This document shows, one piece after another, positions 38,123 through 47,801 of a DNA stretch of 64,000 nucleotides (position 1 is the stretch's first letter; each line of letters opens with the position of its first letter). Origin of the DNA: Erythrobacter sp. (GTDB lineage: Bacteria; Pseudomonadota; Alphaproteobacteria; Sphingomonadales; Sphingomonadaceae); contig NZ_JAMWYX010000005.1 of the NCBI RefSeq assembly GCF_024305245.1, positions 1 to 64,000 of the forward strand. The letters are read 5' to 3'. Under the pieces are notes generated by a model, which did no database searches, was not told the DNA's origin, and worked only from the letters and a program-made list of their open reading frames with translations. A program made the position numbers and the translations under genes.

Positions 38123-39805
38123 ATGCGTGGGACTCGTCTGATCGGAACTGCGGCGCTGTGTGCCGTGATTGCAGGCTGCGCCAGCAAGGCGCCCGAAGAA
38201 CTGGCCAAGGCGCCGACGCCGCCGCCCGGCATGGCCTCTCCGCCGCCACCGCCGCCGCCCCCTCCGCCCCCGCCTGCGCCATCCTATGCGGTGGCTGATC
38301 AGGCCTTGATGGTAACGGGATCGCGGGTCAGGAGCCCGGCCAGCGCCGAAGTTGCCTACTACGCCCCGCCTGTGATGGTCGCGACCGATCCGGGCCGCGA
38401 GCAATATGAAGGCAAGGAAGTCTCGCCGGTCAAGCTGACGCTGGCCGAGCCCGTTTCCACCTTCAGCGTCGATGTCGATACCGGCGCCTATGCCAACACC
38501 CGCCGGTTCCTGACGCAAGGCATGATGCCCCCGCAGGATGCGGTGCGAACCGAGGAAATGATCAACTATTTCCGCTACGACTACGCGCGCCCGAAAGACC
38601 GCAGCCAGCCTTTCACGGTGACGACCGATGTCGCGAAGACGCCGTGGAACGACGGCACCTACCTGATGCGCATCGGCCTGCGCGGTTACGATATCGACAC
38701 CGCCGAACGCCCGCCCGCCAACCTCGTATTCCTGATGGATGTCTCGGGATCGATGAACGCTGCCGACAAGCTGCCGCTGGTCAAGACCGCGCTCGCCGGA
38801 CTGGCGGGCGAATTGTCGGCGAAGGACAAGGTTGCGATCGTCGTCTATGCAGGCGCGGCCGGCATGGTGCTGGAACCCACCAGCGACACCGGCAAGATCC
38901 GCCGCGCTCTGGAAGCTCTCGAAGCGGGCGGATCAACCGCCGGGGGTGCCGGCATCGAACTCGCCTACCGCATTGCCGAAGACAACTTCATCAAGGGCGG
39001 CGTCAACCGCGTGATCCTTGCCACCGACGGCGATTTCAATGTCGGCGTTTCGAACACCAAGGCCCTGATCGAACTGATCGAGAACAAGCGCGATAGCGGC
39101 ATTACGCTGACCACGCTCGGCTTCGGTCAGGGCAATTACAACGAAGCGATGATGGAGCAGATCGCCAATCACGGGAACGGCAACTACTTCTACATCGACA
39201 ACGCGCTGGAAGCGAAGAAGGTGCTGGGCGAGGAGATGTCGAGCACGCTGTTCACCATTGCCAAGGATGTGAAGATCCAGGTTGAATTCAACCCTGCGGT
39301 GATCGGCCAGTACCGTCTGGTCGGCTATGAAAACCGGGCCCTGCGCGAAGAGGATTTCGACAATGATCTGGTCGATGCTGGCGATATCGGCGCGGGCCAT
39401 CAGGTGACGGCGATCTACGAAGTGGTGCCGGTCGGCGGCAAGGGCTGGATCGCGCCGCGCAAGTACGAGGACAAGCCCGATGCCGCCGCCACCGCGCGGC
39501 TGGCCGAAGCCGCCAACGTCAAGCTGCGGTACAAGCTGCCCGATGGCAAAACCTCCAAACTGATCGAGCAGCCGGTCGCTTCCAGTGCGTTCAAGTCTGC
39601 CGCCTTGCCGCGGGGCGATTTCGCCTTCGCCGCCGCGGTCGCTGCCTTCGGTCAGGTGCTGCGCGGCGACGAGATGATGATGGGCTACAGCTTCGATCAG
39701 ATCGGCGGGCTGGCGGGCGATCAGAACAGATCGGGCAAGGACAATTTCTGGCGGCAGGAATTCCTGCGGCTGAATGCGCTGGCGGGGAGCATGAAGGGCG
39801 GCTGA
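38123..39805 (+). CDS. Von Willebrand factor A-domain lipoprotein with DUF3520 (YfbK-like)
   Basis: A 560-residue protein from the ATG at 38123 (GGGGAG upstream). A signal peptide ends in lipobox VIAGC, followed by a run of 12 prolines and a TonB/plug-like VTGSRV. A vWF-type N-terminal region (STFSVDVDTGAYANTRRFL, PQDAVRTEEMINYF) leads into the vWA domain with MIDAS motif DVSGSMN and ATDGDFNVG. The C-terminal DUF3520 ends the protein. YfbK-type proteins are periplasmic; function is unknown. Confidence 0.88.
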   Translation: MRGTRLIGTAALCAVIAGCASKAPEELAKAPTPPPGMASPPPPPPPPPPPPAPSYAVADQALMVTGSRVRSPASAEVAYYAPPVMVATDPGREQYEGKEVSPVKLTLAEPVSTFSVDVDTGAYANTRRFLTQGMMPPQDAVRTEEMINYFRYDYARPKDRSQPFTVTTDVAKTPWNDGTYLMRIGLRGYDIDTAERPPANLVFLMDVSGSMNAADKLPLVKTALAGLAGELSAKDKVAIVVYAGAAGMVLEPTSDTGKIRRALEALEAGGSTAGGAGIELAYRIAEDNFIKGGVNRVILATDGDFNVGVSNTKALIELIENKRDSGITLTTLGFGQGNYNEAMMEQIANHGNGNYFYIDNALEAKKVLGEEMSSTLFTIAKDVKIQVEFNPAVIGQYRLVGYENRALREEDFDNDLVDAGDIGAGHQVTAIYEVVPVGGKGWIAPRKYEDKPDAAATARLAEAANVKLRYKLPDGKTSKLIEQPVASSAFKSAALPRGDFAFAAAVAAFGQVLRGDEMMMGYSFDQIGGLAGDQNRSGKDNFWRQEFLRLNALAGSMKGG

Positions 39806-39900
39806 GGCCCAGGCTCTCTTGCCGCGTTAAGGGGTTGGGCTTGACCGTTCAGGGCTGCTAAGGGCGCGGGCAACCGAATCCTGAACGGAGCCTTCCCCAA

Positions 39901-40524
39901 ATGTCGCCAGATATTACCGCTGCCCTGCCCCTGATCGTGATCGGCCTTGTGCTGCTGGTGCTGGTCGTCTGGCTGGTCATGCGCACCAACCGCAAATCGA
40001 AGGTGGTCGATCAGAACGCCACCACCAAGACCGACGTGCTGGATGACGGGGCCGAGCGGGCCAAGCGCAATCAGGCGCTGATCGACGCGCCGCGCGCGCC
40101 GGAGGTGTCGCAGGGGCCGCTGTCCGCCGCCGCCAATACCCAGACGATTGCCGCCGCCCCGCTGGGCACCGATGCCGAGGCAGGGCCGGAGGTCGCTCCG
40201 GCCACCACTGCGCCTGTTGCCCATGCCGCCCCTCCCCCGGCATCGCCCGCGACCCCGCCAGCCACTCCGCCCGCGACCGGTGGCAGCGACGATCTGACCC
40301 GGATCAAGGGCGTCGGCCCCAAGCTGGCGGCGCTGCTGGGCGATCTTGGCGTTTCCAGCTTTGGCCAGATCGCCAGCTGGTCGGCTGCCGATATCGATCG
40401 GATGGATGCGCAGCTGGGGCGGTTTTCGGGGCGCATCGCCCGCGATCAGTGGGTTGCGCAGGCCCGTCTGCTGGCGGCGGGCGACGAGGCGGGCTTCTCC
40501 GAAAGGTTCGGCCGGAACGGTTAA
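39901..40524 (+). CDS. Membrane-anchored helix-hairpin-helix protein (COG3743-like)
   Basis: A 207-residue protein. An N-terminal transmembrane helix (PLIVIGLVLLVLVVWLVM) is followed by a long Pro/Ala/Thr-rich linker (about residues 40-130) and a C-terminal helix-hairpin-helix DNA-binding-type domain: DDLTRIKGVGPKLAALLGDLGVSSFGQIASW. The IKGVGPK hairpin and trailing FSGRIARDQWVAQA match proteins annotated as predicted 5' DNA nucleases, also found at the end of some ribosomal L21 proteins. No nuclease active site is visible. Confidence 0.78.
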   Translation: MSPDITAALPLIVIGLVLLVLVVWLVMRTNRKSKVVDQNATTKTDVLDDGAERAKRNQALIDAPRAPEVSQGPLSAAANTQTIAAAPLGTDAEAGPEVAPATTAPVAHAAPPPASPATPPATPPATGGSDDLTRIKGVGPKLAALLGDLGVSSFGQIASWSAADIDRMDAQLGRFSGRIARDQWVAQARLLAAGDEAGFSERFGRNG

Positions 40525-40539
40525 GAAACCCGCAAGGTT
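40514..40539 (+). promoter_or_regulatory. Candidate sigma-EcfG (general stress) promoter
   Basis: GGAAC at 40514-40518 and GTT at 40537-40539 are separated by 18 bases, close to the alphaproteobacterial EcfG consensus GGAAC-N(16-17)-CGTT. The C before GTT is a G here, so the match is imperfect. It lies 62 bases before the response-regulator start and overlaps the end of the preceding gene. Confidence 0.35.
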
Positions 40540-40601
40540 TGCGCCCAAACCGTGTTACTCTGCCGCGTTGGGGGCGGAGTCGTGGACACGGGAGAGGACC
40601 G

Positions 40602-40958
40602 ATGGCCGTGCGGATCTTGGTAGCGGAAGACGAATTCATCACGGCTTTCGACCTGTGCGATACTTTTGAAGAAGCCGGCTACGAGGTCGAAGGGCCGCAT
40701 GCCGGGATTTCCTCCGCGTTGCTCGCCTGCCAGAAGGAAAAGCCCGATCTGGCGATCCTCGATATCGAGCTGGTGGACGGGCTGACCTACGAACTGGCGC
40801 AGAAATTGATCGACGATGATGTGCCGGTGATCCTCCATTCCGAACGGGACGAGCGCGACGCAATCGCCGCCCGCTTTCCGCGCGCGGTGGCCGTGGCCAA
40901 GCCCTGCCCGCCAGCCGCACTGCTGGATATGGTCGGGCGCGCGCTGATGACCTCCTGA
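40602..40958 (+). CDS. Single-domain response regulator
   Basis: A 118-residue stand-alone receiver domain from the ATG at 40602 (GGAGAGG upstream). Conserved acidic residues are in LVAEDEFI, the phospho-acceptor aspartate in [10 protein letters not shown], the switch serine in ILHSERDE and the lysine in VAKPCPP. There is no output domain, so it likely acts by protein contact. Single-domain regulators in sphingomonads often belong to the general stress network, but the FAT GUY-type motif of those proteins is not present here. Confidence 0.86.
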   Translation: MAVRILVAEDEFITAFDLCDTFEEAGYEVEGPHAGISSALLACQKEKPDLAILDIELVDGLTYELAQKLIDDDVPVILHSERDERDAIAARFPRAVAVAKPCPPAALLDMVGRALMTS

Positions 40959-41055
40959 AAAGGCCCCCGCACCGCCACACTTCGCCGCGCTCCCCCTTGC
41001 CCCGCATCGCCAAGCCTGCGAAAGCTGGGAAAAGAAAAAGCAGGAGCAAAAAATC

Positions 41056-42267
41056 GTGCATGGCACCACGCCCGCAGCGCCGAAAAGCGGCATCGTCCCG
41101 TTCAACTGGGAAGACCCGTTCGACATCGAAAGCCAGCTGACCGAAGAAGAGCGGATGATCCGCGACGCGGCGCACGGCTTTGCGCAAAGCGAATTACAGC
41201 CGCGCGTGATCGATGCCTTCCGCGAGGAAACAGACGCGCCCGAACTGTTCCCGCTGATGGGCAAGGCCGGGCTGCTGGGCGCGACCATCCCCGAAGAATT
41301 CGGCGGCGCGGGCGCGGGCTATGTCGCCTACGGACTGATCGCGCGCGAGATCGAACGGGTGGATTCCGGATACCGCTCGATGGCGAGCGTGCAGTCCAGC
41401 CTCGTGATGCATCCGATCTACGCCTATGGCTCGGACGAACAGCGCCGCAAATACCTGCCCGGTCTGGCCGCTGGCGAGTTGATCGGCTGCTTCGGCCTGA
41501 CCGAACCCGATGCCGGCAGCGACCCGGCGGGGATGAAGACCTTCGCCCGCAAGGATGGCGATGATTACGTCATCTCCGGCAGCAAGACGTGGATTTCCAA
41601 TTCGCCCTTCGCCGATGTGTTCGTGATCTGGGCCAAGTCCGAGGAACACGGCGGCGCGATCCGCGGCTTTGTGCTGGAAAAAGGCATGACCGGGCTGTCC
41701 GCGCCCAAGATCAAGGGCAAGATCAGCCTTCGCGCCTCGACCACCGGCATGATCATGATGGACGAGGTGCGCGTGCCCGCATCGGCGCTGCTGCCGAACG
41801 TCGAAGGGCTGAAAGGCCCGTTCGGCTGCCTCAACCGTGCGCGTTACGGGATTTCATGGGGCGCGATGGGCGCAGCGGAATTCTGCCTTGCCGCCGCGCG
41901 GCAATACGGCCTCGACCGTCACCAGTTCGGACGGCCACTGGCAGGCACGCAGCTGTTCCAGAAAAAGCTCGCCGACATGATGAGCGACATCGCGCTGGGG
42001 TTGCAGGCTTCCTTGCGTGTAGGCCGCTTGATCGACGACGGCCGGTTCGCGCCTGACATGATTTCGATCGTGAAGCGCAATAATGTCGGCAAGGCGCTCG
42101 ATATCGCGCGGGCCGCACGCGACATGCACGGCGGCAACGGCATTTCCGAGGAATATCAGGTCATCCGCCACGCGGTGAACCTGGAAACGGTCAACACCTA
42201 CGAAGGCACGCATGATGTCCACGCGCTGATCCTAGGCCGCGCGATCACAGGGATTGCAGCGTTCTGA
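41056..42267 (+). CDS. gcdH: Glutaryl-CoA dehydrogenase-like acyl-CoA dehydrogenase
   Basis: A 403-residue acyl-CoA dehydrogenase starting with GTG at 41056. [24 protein letters not shown] is the GcdH-type beginning; [17 protein letters not shown] binds FAD, and the catalytic glutamate is in [20 protein letters not shown] (about residue 383). The length and the TYEGTHDVH ending favour glutaryl-CoA dehydrogenase, which oxidises and decarboxylates glutaryl-CoA from lysine and tryptophan breakdown to crotonyl-CoA. No clear etf genes are adjacent. Confidence 0.88.
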   Translation: MHGTTPAAPKSGIVPFNWEDPFDIESQLTEEERMIRDAAHGFAQSELQPRVIDAFREETDAPELFPLMGKAGLLGATIPEEFGGAGAGYVAYGLIAREIERVDSGYRSMASVQSSLVMHPIYAYGSDEQRRKYLPGLAAGELIGCFGLTEPDAGSDPAGMKTFARKDGDDYVISGSKTWISNSPFADVFVIWAKSEEHGGAIRGFVLEKGMTGLSAPKIKGKISLRASTTGMIMMDEVRVPASALLPNVEGLKGPFGCLNRARYGISWGAMGAAEFCLAAARQYGLDRHQFGRPLAGTQLFQKKLADMMSDIALGLQASLRVGRLIDDGRFAPDMISIVKRNNVGKALDIARAARDMHGGNGISEEYQVIRHAVNLETVNTYEGTHDVHALILGRAITGIAAF

Positions 42268-42460
42268 TGAGGCGTTTCGGGAAGGCCCTGTCCTACACCC
42301 GCGCATCGCGGCATGGTGGCTGGATGGAAACGCGGGTTGGGAAGAGCGGCGAGAACGATTTTGGACGGCTGATCGGAGGGCGCGGTTTTCTGTTCCTGAA
42401 CAGTGTCTCATGTGTCTCCTACAAGCGCCCGCTGGCGGCCGGGATCGCGGGATTTCGCGT

Positions 42461-43111
42461 ATGAAGCTCTACGGCTACTTCCGCTCATCCACCTCGTACC
42501 GCCTGCGGATTGCGTTGAACCTCAAGGGGCTGGCGTTCGAGAACGTGCCGGTGAACCTCGTCACGGCCGAGAACAAGGACACCGCCTTCACGCAGCGCAA
42601 CCCGTTCGGATCGCTGCCGATGCTGGAAGCGGACGGGCGCGACCGGGCACAGTCGATGGCGCTGCTGGAATGGCTGGACGAGGCCTATCCCGATGCCCCG
42701 CTGCTGCCCGGCGATATCGAGGCACGCTACACGGTGCGGGAACTCGCCTACGCCGTCGCGACCGAGATTCACGCGGTCAACAACCTGCCGGTGCTGAAAT
42801 ACCTGAAAGACCCGCTGGGCCACTCGCAGGACGAGATCAACACGTGGTACCGCCACTGGCTCGCCCGCACGCTGGTGCCGGTGGAGGCGCGGCTGTCACA
42901 GCTTGAAACCGGGGACTTCGTTCACGGCGACGCACCCGGCCTGTTCGAAGTGGTGCTGATCCCGCAGCTCTACAACGCGCGGCGGTTCGATTACGACCTG
43001 TCGGCCAGTCCGCACCTGACCCGGATCGAGGCCGCGTGTCTCGCCCTGCCCGCCTTCGCGGACGCCCATCCCGATAACCAACAAGATTCGCCCGAGAGGA
43101 ACCCACAATGA
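42461..43111 (+). CDS. maiA: Maleylacetoacetate isomerase
   Basis: A 216-residue zeta-class glutathione transferase. The opening MKLYGYFRSSTSYRLRIALNLKGL contains the SSxSYRVRIAL-like active-site motif, and PFGSLPMLEADGRDRAQSMALLEWLDE gives the glutathione-binding cis-proline and serine. It isomerises maleylacetoacetate to fumarylacetoacetate. It overlaps the fumarylacetoacetate hydrolase-family gene by four bases, matching the homogentisate pathway. The 193 bases before it hold no convincing gene. Confidence 0.88.
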   Translation: MKLYGYFRSSTSYRLRIALNLKGLAFENVPVNLVTAENKDTAFTQRNPFGSLPMLEADGRDRAQSMALLEWLDEAYPDAPLLPGDIEARYTVRELAYAVATEIHAVNNLPVLKYLKDPLGHSQDEINTWYRHWLARTLVPVEARLSQLETGDFVHGDAPGLFEVVLIPQLYNARRFDYDLSASPHLTRIEAACLALPAFADAHPDNQQDSPERNPQ

Positions 43112-44118
43112 AGCTCGCAACCCTCGACAATGGCACGCGTGACGGGATGCTGGTGGTGGTGTCGAAAGACCTCACCCGCTGCTGCGCCGCCGGTTACATT
43201 GCGCCGACCCTGCAAGCCGCGCTCGACAATTGGGAGCGGGTCGCGCCCGAACTCGAAGTGCTCGCCCGCGATGTCGAGCATGAGACCGTGCCGTGCGAGC
43301 GGTTCCACGAACGTCAGGCCCATTCGCCGCTGCCGCGCGCCTACCAGTGGGCCGATGGCAGCGCCTATATCAACCATGTCGAACTGGTTCGTCAGGCACG
43401 CGGGAGCAAGGTTCCCGACAGCTTCTACACCGACCCGCTGATGTATCAGGGCGGATCGGACGGCTTCCTGCGCCCGCGCGGCGATATCCCGCTGGGCGAT
43501 CCGGCGTGGGGCTGCGACATGGAGGGCGAGATCGCCTGTATCACCGACGACGTGCCGATGGGCGTTTCGGCGGAGGAAGCTGGCAGCCACATCAAGCTGA
43601 TCATGCTGGTCAACGATGTGTCATTGCGCGGGCTGATCCCGGCGGAGCTGGAAAAGGGCTTCGGGTTCTTCCAGTCCAAGCCCGCCAGCGCCTTTTCTCC
43701 GGTGGCGGTCACGCCCGACGAGTTGGGCGATGCATGGGCGGACAGTCTTATCCACCTGCCGCTGATGGTCGACTATAACGGCGCGCCGTTCGGGCGGGCG
43801 AATGCGGGGCAGGATGCGACCTTCAACCTCGCGCAGCTGGTCGCCCATGCCGCCAAGACGCGCAACCTCGGCGCGGGCACGGTGATCGGCACCGGCACGG
43901 TATCGAACAAGGGCGCGGATAGCGGCGCAGGCACGCCGGTGGCGGACGGCGGCGCTGGCTATTCCTGCATCGCCGAAATCCGCATGATCGAAACGATCCG
44001 CGATGGCGCTGCCAGCACTCCGTTCATGCAGGCGGGCGACACCGTGAGGATCGAGATGCGCGATGAACACAACCACTCGATCTTCGGCGCGATCGAGCAG
44101 CAGGTGGTGGCAGTTTAA
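43108..44118 (+). CDS. Fumarylacetoacetate hydrolase-family protein
   Basis: A 336-residue FAH-superfamily enzyme. [19 protein letters not shown] is the usual start, followed by the domain with [43 protein letters not shown], containing the Glu/Glu/Asp metal ligands. It most likely hydrolyses fumarylacetoacetate to fumarate and acetoacetate, the last step after maiA. It is shorter than eukaryotic FAH, so a broader acylpyruvate-type hydrolase is possible. Stops of this gene and the alternative oxidase gene overlap. Confidence 0.85.
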   Translation: MKLATLDNGTRDGMLVVVSKDLTRCCAAGYIAPTLQAALDNWERVAPELEVLARDVEHETVPCERFHERQAHSPLPRAYQWADGSAYINHVELVRQARGSKVPDSFYTDPLMYQGGSDGFLRPRGDIPLGDPAWGCDMEGEIACITDDVPMGVSAEEAGSHIKLIMLVNDVSLRGLIPAELEKGFGFFQSKPASAFSPVAVTPDELGDAWADSLIHLPLMVDYNGAPFGRANAGQDATFNLAQLVAHAAKTRNLGAGTVIGTGTVSNKGADSGAGTPVADGGAGYSCIAEIRMIETIRDGAASTPFMQAGDTVRIEMRDEHNHSIFGAIEQQVVAV

Positions 44119-44807
44119 GGGGCCGTCTGTCCGCCCAGCGGCTTGTGCGCCTTGCGATTGTCCAATTCGCTGACGAAGTAGTGGTTCACATCGCGGTGCT
44201 CGGCCTCATCGGCCCGCACGGCCACAATGACATCGCGTAGCCGGGCGTTCTGCGGCAGCTGCCAATAATCGATGGCAAGCTGCGGCGCGGGGACGTTCTC
44301 CAGCCGTCCGGCATCGACCTCGGCGAGATATTGGGTGTAGCTGTAGACCGCCTCCTCCTCGAAATAGCCGACCACGCGGTGCGCGGTGCGCGGTGCGAAC
44401 AGGTAGAGGAAGAAGTAGAAATTGTAGAACACCAGCTGCACCGCCAGCACAAGAAACCGTTCGAATGCGTTCGGCTTGGCAATCTCGATGAAGGTCATCA
44501 GATGCATCCGCTCGTTCTCGGCCTCGTCCAGCAGCGTACGGATCCAGCCTTCATCGTCGCGCATCGTGCGCAGTGCAGTGAGGTGCTGCCACAGCCCGCC
44601 GACCATACCCGGCACAGCGGCAACCGTTTCAAGCACGACGGCGCGGTGGCCGTAGCGTTTGGCAAAGAACCGGTCGGCGCAAAACCGCAACAGTTTGACA
44701 AAGGCGAAGGCGACCCGGTCGCTGGCCGATTGCGGGGCGACGTGGGTTTCGATGATGACGTCAGGGTTGACGGTACGAACAAGCGGCTGCGGATTGAACG
44801 GTTTCAT
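44115..44807 (-). CDS. aox: Alternative oxidase (cyanide-insensitive quinol oxidase)
   Basis: A 230-residue membrane-bound di-iron quinol oxidase, from the ATG at 44807. All four ligand helices are present: [13 protein letters not shown] (Glu), NERMHLMTF (ExxH), [14 protein letters not shown] (Glu) and [11 protein letters not shown] (ExxH). It oxidises ubiquinol and reduces O2 to water without pumping protons, resisting cyanide, sulfide and NO. It is compact, as in other bacterial forms. The gene lies directly downstream of alanine dehydrogenase on the same strand (93 bases), with no obvious intrinsic terminator between them. Confidence 0.93.
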   Translation of the reverse strand: MKPFNPQPLVRTVNPDVIIETHVAPQSASDRVAFAFVKLLRFCADRFFAKRYGHRAVVLETVAAVPGMVGGLWQHLTALRTMRDDEGWIRTLLDEAENERMHLMTFIEIAKPNAFERFLVLAVQLVFYNFYFFLYLFAPRTAHRVVGYFEEEAVYSYTQYLAEVDAGRLENVPAPQLAIDYWQLPQNARLRDVIVAVRADEAEHRDVNHYFVSELDNRKAHKPLGGQTAP

Positions 44808-44900
44808 CGGGGGCACCTTTCCTGGTGCCACCGATCTACGATCAACCGAGCCGGATTACCCGCGAATTGGCGGCATCATTTGTGCCAAAAAATGCAAGCC

Positions 44901-45983
44901 TCAGAAGCCGAGGCTCTCGGCGACTGCAGAATTGACAATCTTGCCCTGATGCACGTTGAGCCCGGGAGCAAGGTGAGGATCATCCTCGCACGCCTTCAAC
45001 CCCTTGTTGGCAAGCGCCAAACCGAACGGCAGAGTCGCATTGTTGAGCGCGTAGGAACTGGTCAGCGGCACCGCGCCCGGCATATTGGCAACGCAGTAGT
45101 GGATGATGCCGTCGACTTCGTAGGTCGGGTTCTCGTGCGTGGTAGCGTGCGAAGTTTCAAAGCACCCGCCCTGATCGATCGCGACATCGACCAACACCGC
45201 GCGGTTCTTCATGTCGCCCAGCATCGCGCGGGTCACAAGGTGCGGCGCGCTGGCACCGGGGATCAGCACCGCGCCGATCACCACGTCGGCCTCGCTGACC
45301 GCTTGTTCGATCGTGCCTGCAGTCGAGTAGCGGGTGATCGCCCGGCCTTGGAACATCTCGTCCAGCTGGCGCAGACGCGGGAGCGAGCGGTCGAAGATCT
45401 CCACCGTCGCGCCCAGCCCCACCGCCATGCGCGCCGCCTGCGTGCCGACCACGCCGCCGCCGAGCACCACGACCCGCGCCGGAAGCACGCCGGGAACCCC
45501 GCCCATCAGGGTGCCGCGCCCGCCATTGTTCGCGCGCAACGCATGCGCGCCAGCCTCGATCGAAAGCCGCCCGGCCACTTCGCTCATCGGAGCGAGCAAG
45601 GGCAGGCCGCCGCCCGGCCCGGTCACGGTTTCATAGGCGATGGCCGAAACGCCCGCATCCATCAGCCCGCGCGCCTGATCGGGATCGGGCGCGAGGTGGA
45701 GGTAGGTGAACAGGATCTGCCCTTCGCGCAGTTGCACCCACTCGCCCGGCTGCGGTTCCTTGACCTTCACCACCATCTCGGCCCGGGCGAAGACTTCTGC
45801 GGCGCTATCCACCACTTCGGCCCCGGCCTTGCGGTAGGTGTCATCGTTCTTGTCGATACCGAGACCGGCACCGGTTTCCACGATCACATTGTGCCCGGCG
45901 GCGACATATTCGCGCACCGCTTCGGGGGTGAGACCAACGCGAAACTCGCTTGGTTTAATTTCCTTGGGAACGCCGACCAGCAT
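44901..45983 (-). CDS. ald: Alanine dehydrogenase
   Basis: A 360-residue NAD-dependent enzyme interconverting L-alanine and pyruvate plus ammonia. MLVGVPKEIKPSEFRVGLTPEAVREYV is the characteristic start with substrate-binding Arg and Lys; VVVLGGGVVGTQAARMAVGLGATVEIFD is the NAD fold; LVDVAIDQGGCFETSHATTHENPTYEVDGIIHYCVANMPGAVP is the signature. It is divergent from the aldehyde dehydrogenase gene and is followed by the aox gene. Confidence 0.95.
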   Translation of the reverse strand: MLVGVPKEIKPSEFRVGLTPEAVREYVAAGHNVIVETGAGLGIDKNDDTYRKAGAEVVDSAAEVFARAEMVVKVKEPQPGEWVQLREGQILFTYLHLAPDPDQARGLMDAGVSAIAYETVTGPGGGLPLLAPMSEVAGRLSIEAGAHALRANNGGRGTLMGGVPGVLPARVVVLGGGVVGTQAARMAVGLGATVEIFDRSLPRLRQLDEMFQGRAITRYSTAGTIEQAVSEADVVIGAVLIPGASAPHLVTRAMLGDMKNRAVLVDVAIDQGGCFETSHATTHENPTYEVDGIIHYCVANMPGAVPLTSSYALNNATLPFGLALANKGLKACEDDPHLAPGLNVHQGKIVNSAVAESLGF

Positions 45984-46078
45984 GATTCTCTCCTCGCGAA
46001 GCAGCGGAAACGCCGCTAGAGTAAGCGCAATAAAATTACAAGTTCGCGCAAGGTCGAATCAAACCAAGGAGCAAGCCC

Positions 46079-47530
46079 ATGGCCGCCTATCCCACTCTCA
46101 AAATGCTCATCGACGGTGAGTGGATCGAAACCGGGGAAGCAGGGACGATGGCAGTGGTGAACCCGGCCACCGGGCAGGCCATCGGACATTGTCCCAAGGC
46201 TTCACCGACGCAGCTCGATGCCGCGCTGAAGGCGTCGGATGAGGCGTTCGTCATCTGGAGCCGCACCTCCGGCGCCGATCGTTACGCCATTCTCCGCCGC
46301 GCCGCCGATCTGCTGCGCGAACGCGCACCGGCCATCGCCAATGTCGTGACTGCCGAAATGGGCAAGCCGCGCGCGCAGGGCCTGGGTGAAATCGCCGGCT
46401 CGGCCGATGTGATCGACTTCCTCGGAGAAGAAGCCAAGCGCAAGGGCGGCCGGCTGATCCCGACCCGCGGGGCGCAGCTGATCGCGCAGATGGTGACTCA
46501 TGAACCGGTCGGGCCAGCCGTGCTGCTCACTCCGTGGAACTTCCCGGTCAACCTGCCCGCCAAGAAGATCGCAGGCGCACTGGCAGCGGGCTGCACCGCG
46601 ATCCTGAAACCGGCCGAAAACACCCCGGCATCGGCGCAATTGCTGGTCGAATGCTTTGTGGATGCGGGCCTGCCCAAGGGCGTGCTGAACCTTGTCTACG
46701 GCGACCCCGGCCCGGTGTCCGAACACCTGATCGCCGCGCCTTCGACGCGCAAGGTCAGCTTCACCGGATCGACTGCTGTGGGCAAGCAATTGGGCGCGCT
46801 GGCGGCCAGTCACATGAAGCGGTTCACGCCCGAGCTTGGCGGGCATGCCCCGGTGATCGTCAGCAAGCACGCCGATTTCGAGCGCGCTGTGGCGATGTGC
46901 GCGGCCACCAAGTTCCGCAATGCCGGGCAGGTCTGCGTCTCGCCCACGCGGTTTCTGGTCGACAAGACGATCTACGACCAGTTCGTCGCCGAATTCGCCG
47001 CCCGCGCAGGCAAGCTTAAGATTGGTGATCCCGGCGAGGACGAAAGCGTCGAAATGGGTCCGCTCGCTCACGGACGCCGGATTGCGGCGATGGAGCACGT
47101 GGTGGCCGACAGCGGTGGTAATCGCGGCGAAGTGGTGACCGGCGGTTCCGCAATCGCGGGCAGCGGGTTCTTCTTCCAGCCGACTGTCATCGCCAATCCG
47201 GCGCCCGACAGCCGCTTCATGACGGAAGAACCCTTCGGCCCGATTGCGGGCGTCGTACCCTATGATACTATCGAAGATGCGGTGCGGATCGCCAACAGCC
47301 TGCGCTACGGCCTTGCCGCCTATGCCTTCAGCGGCAATCTGGACGAAGCGCATTATCTCGGGCGGGCTTTGCGCGCCGGGATGGTTGGGATCAACCAGCT
47401 GATCGTGGCGTCACCCGAAACCCCGTTCGGCGGGGTCGGTGACAGCGGTTTTGGTTCCGAAGGCGGCGAGGAAGGCTATCTCGCCTTCACCGATACCAAG
47501 CTGGTGATGATGGCGAAGGCGGGCGGCTGA
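46079..47530 (+). CDS. NAD(P)-dependent aldehyde dehydrogenase, succinate-semialdehyde type
   Basis: A 483-residue aldehyde dehydrogenase. PWNFPVNLPAKKIAGALAAGC binds the nucleotide, ELGGHAP contains the catalytic Glu, and FRNAGQVCVSPTRF the catalytic Cys. The SPETPFGGVGDSGFGSEGGEEG ending is like the GabD group of succinate-semialdehyde dehydrogenases; other semialdehydes are possible. No gabT or transporter gene is adjacent. It has an AAGGAG-type site upstream and faces ald across a 95-base gap. Confidence 0.85.
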   Translation: MAAYPTLKMLIDGEWIETGEAGTMAVVNPATGQAIGHCPKASPTQLDAALKASDEAFVIWSRTSGADRYAILRRAADLLRERAPAIANVVTAEMGKPRAQGLGEIAGSADVIDFLGEEAKRKGGRLIPTRGAQLIAQMVTHEPVGPAVLLTPWNFPVNLPAKKIAGALAAGCTAILKPAENTPASAQLLVECFVDAGLPKGVLNLVYGDPGPVSEHLIAAPSTRKVSFTGSTAVGKQLGALAASHMKRFTPELGGHAPVIVSKHADFERAVAMCAATKFRNAGQVCVSPTRFLVDKTIYDQFVAEFAARAGKLKIGDPGEDESVEMGPLAHGRRIAAMEHVVADSGGNRGEVVTGGSAIAGSGFFFQPTVIANPAPDSRFMTEEPFGPIAGVVPYDTIEDAVRIANSLRYGLAAYAFSGNLDEAHYLGRALRAGMVGINQLIVASPETPFGGVGDSGFGSEGGEEGYLAFTDTKLVMMAKAGG

Positions 47531-47543
47531 CGCCCGCCGCCAG

Positions 47544-47699
47544 TCACGCAATCAGGCTGGCGATCCGCGACAGGAGCGAGCCAGGGCTATGCATCGGCTG
47601 GATGCGGCCATAGCGCGCTCGTCGCGAGAATTCGTCCTGAATGCAGACGGTCCGACACATGGGATCCGGCCCACTGGACCAGATAGTTGGTCTTGCCAT
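47544..47699 (-). CDS. Possible 51-residue small protein
   Basis: An open frame from the ATG at 47699 with GGGAAG six bases upstream, ending TGA at 47544. It contains two cysteines (PMCRTVCIQDEFSRR) and a RYGRIQPM segment followed by a hydrophobic end (SLLSRIASLIA). I recognise no family. The good ribosome binding site and protein-like composition are the only support; it occupies most of the 271-base gap between two convergent genes. Confidence 0.35.
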   Translation of the reverse strand: MARPTIWSSGPDPMCRTVCIQDEFSRRARYGRIQPMHSPGSLLSRIASLIA

Positions 47700-47801
47700 T
47701 GATCGCTTCCCGATTCGCGGTTTGTTGTCATGATCAGACTAACAGCAAATCTGTGGAAAAAGTATGAAGAACGTGGTTAATCGCCTTGCGCCCGCCTCGC
47801 C

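Noticed and set aside
42268-42460. Open frame between gcdH and maiA
   Set aside because: In-frame extension of maiA upstream of its conserved start without a ribosome binding site or family resemblance; treated as non-coding.
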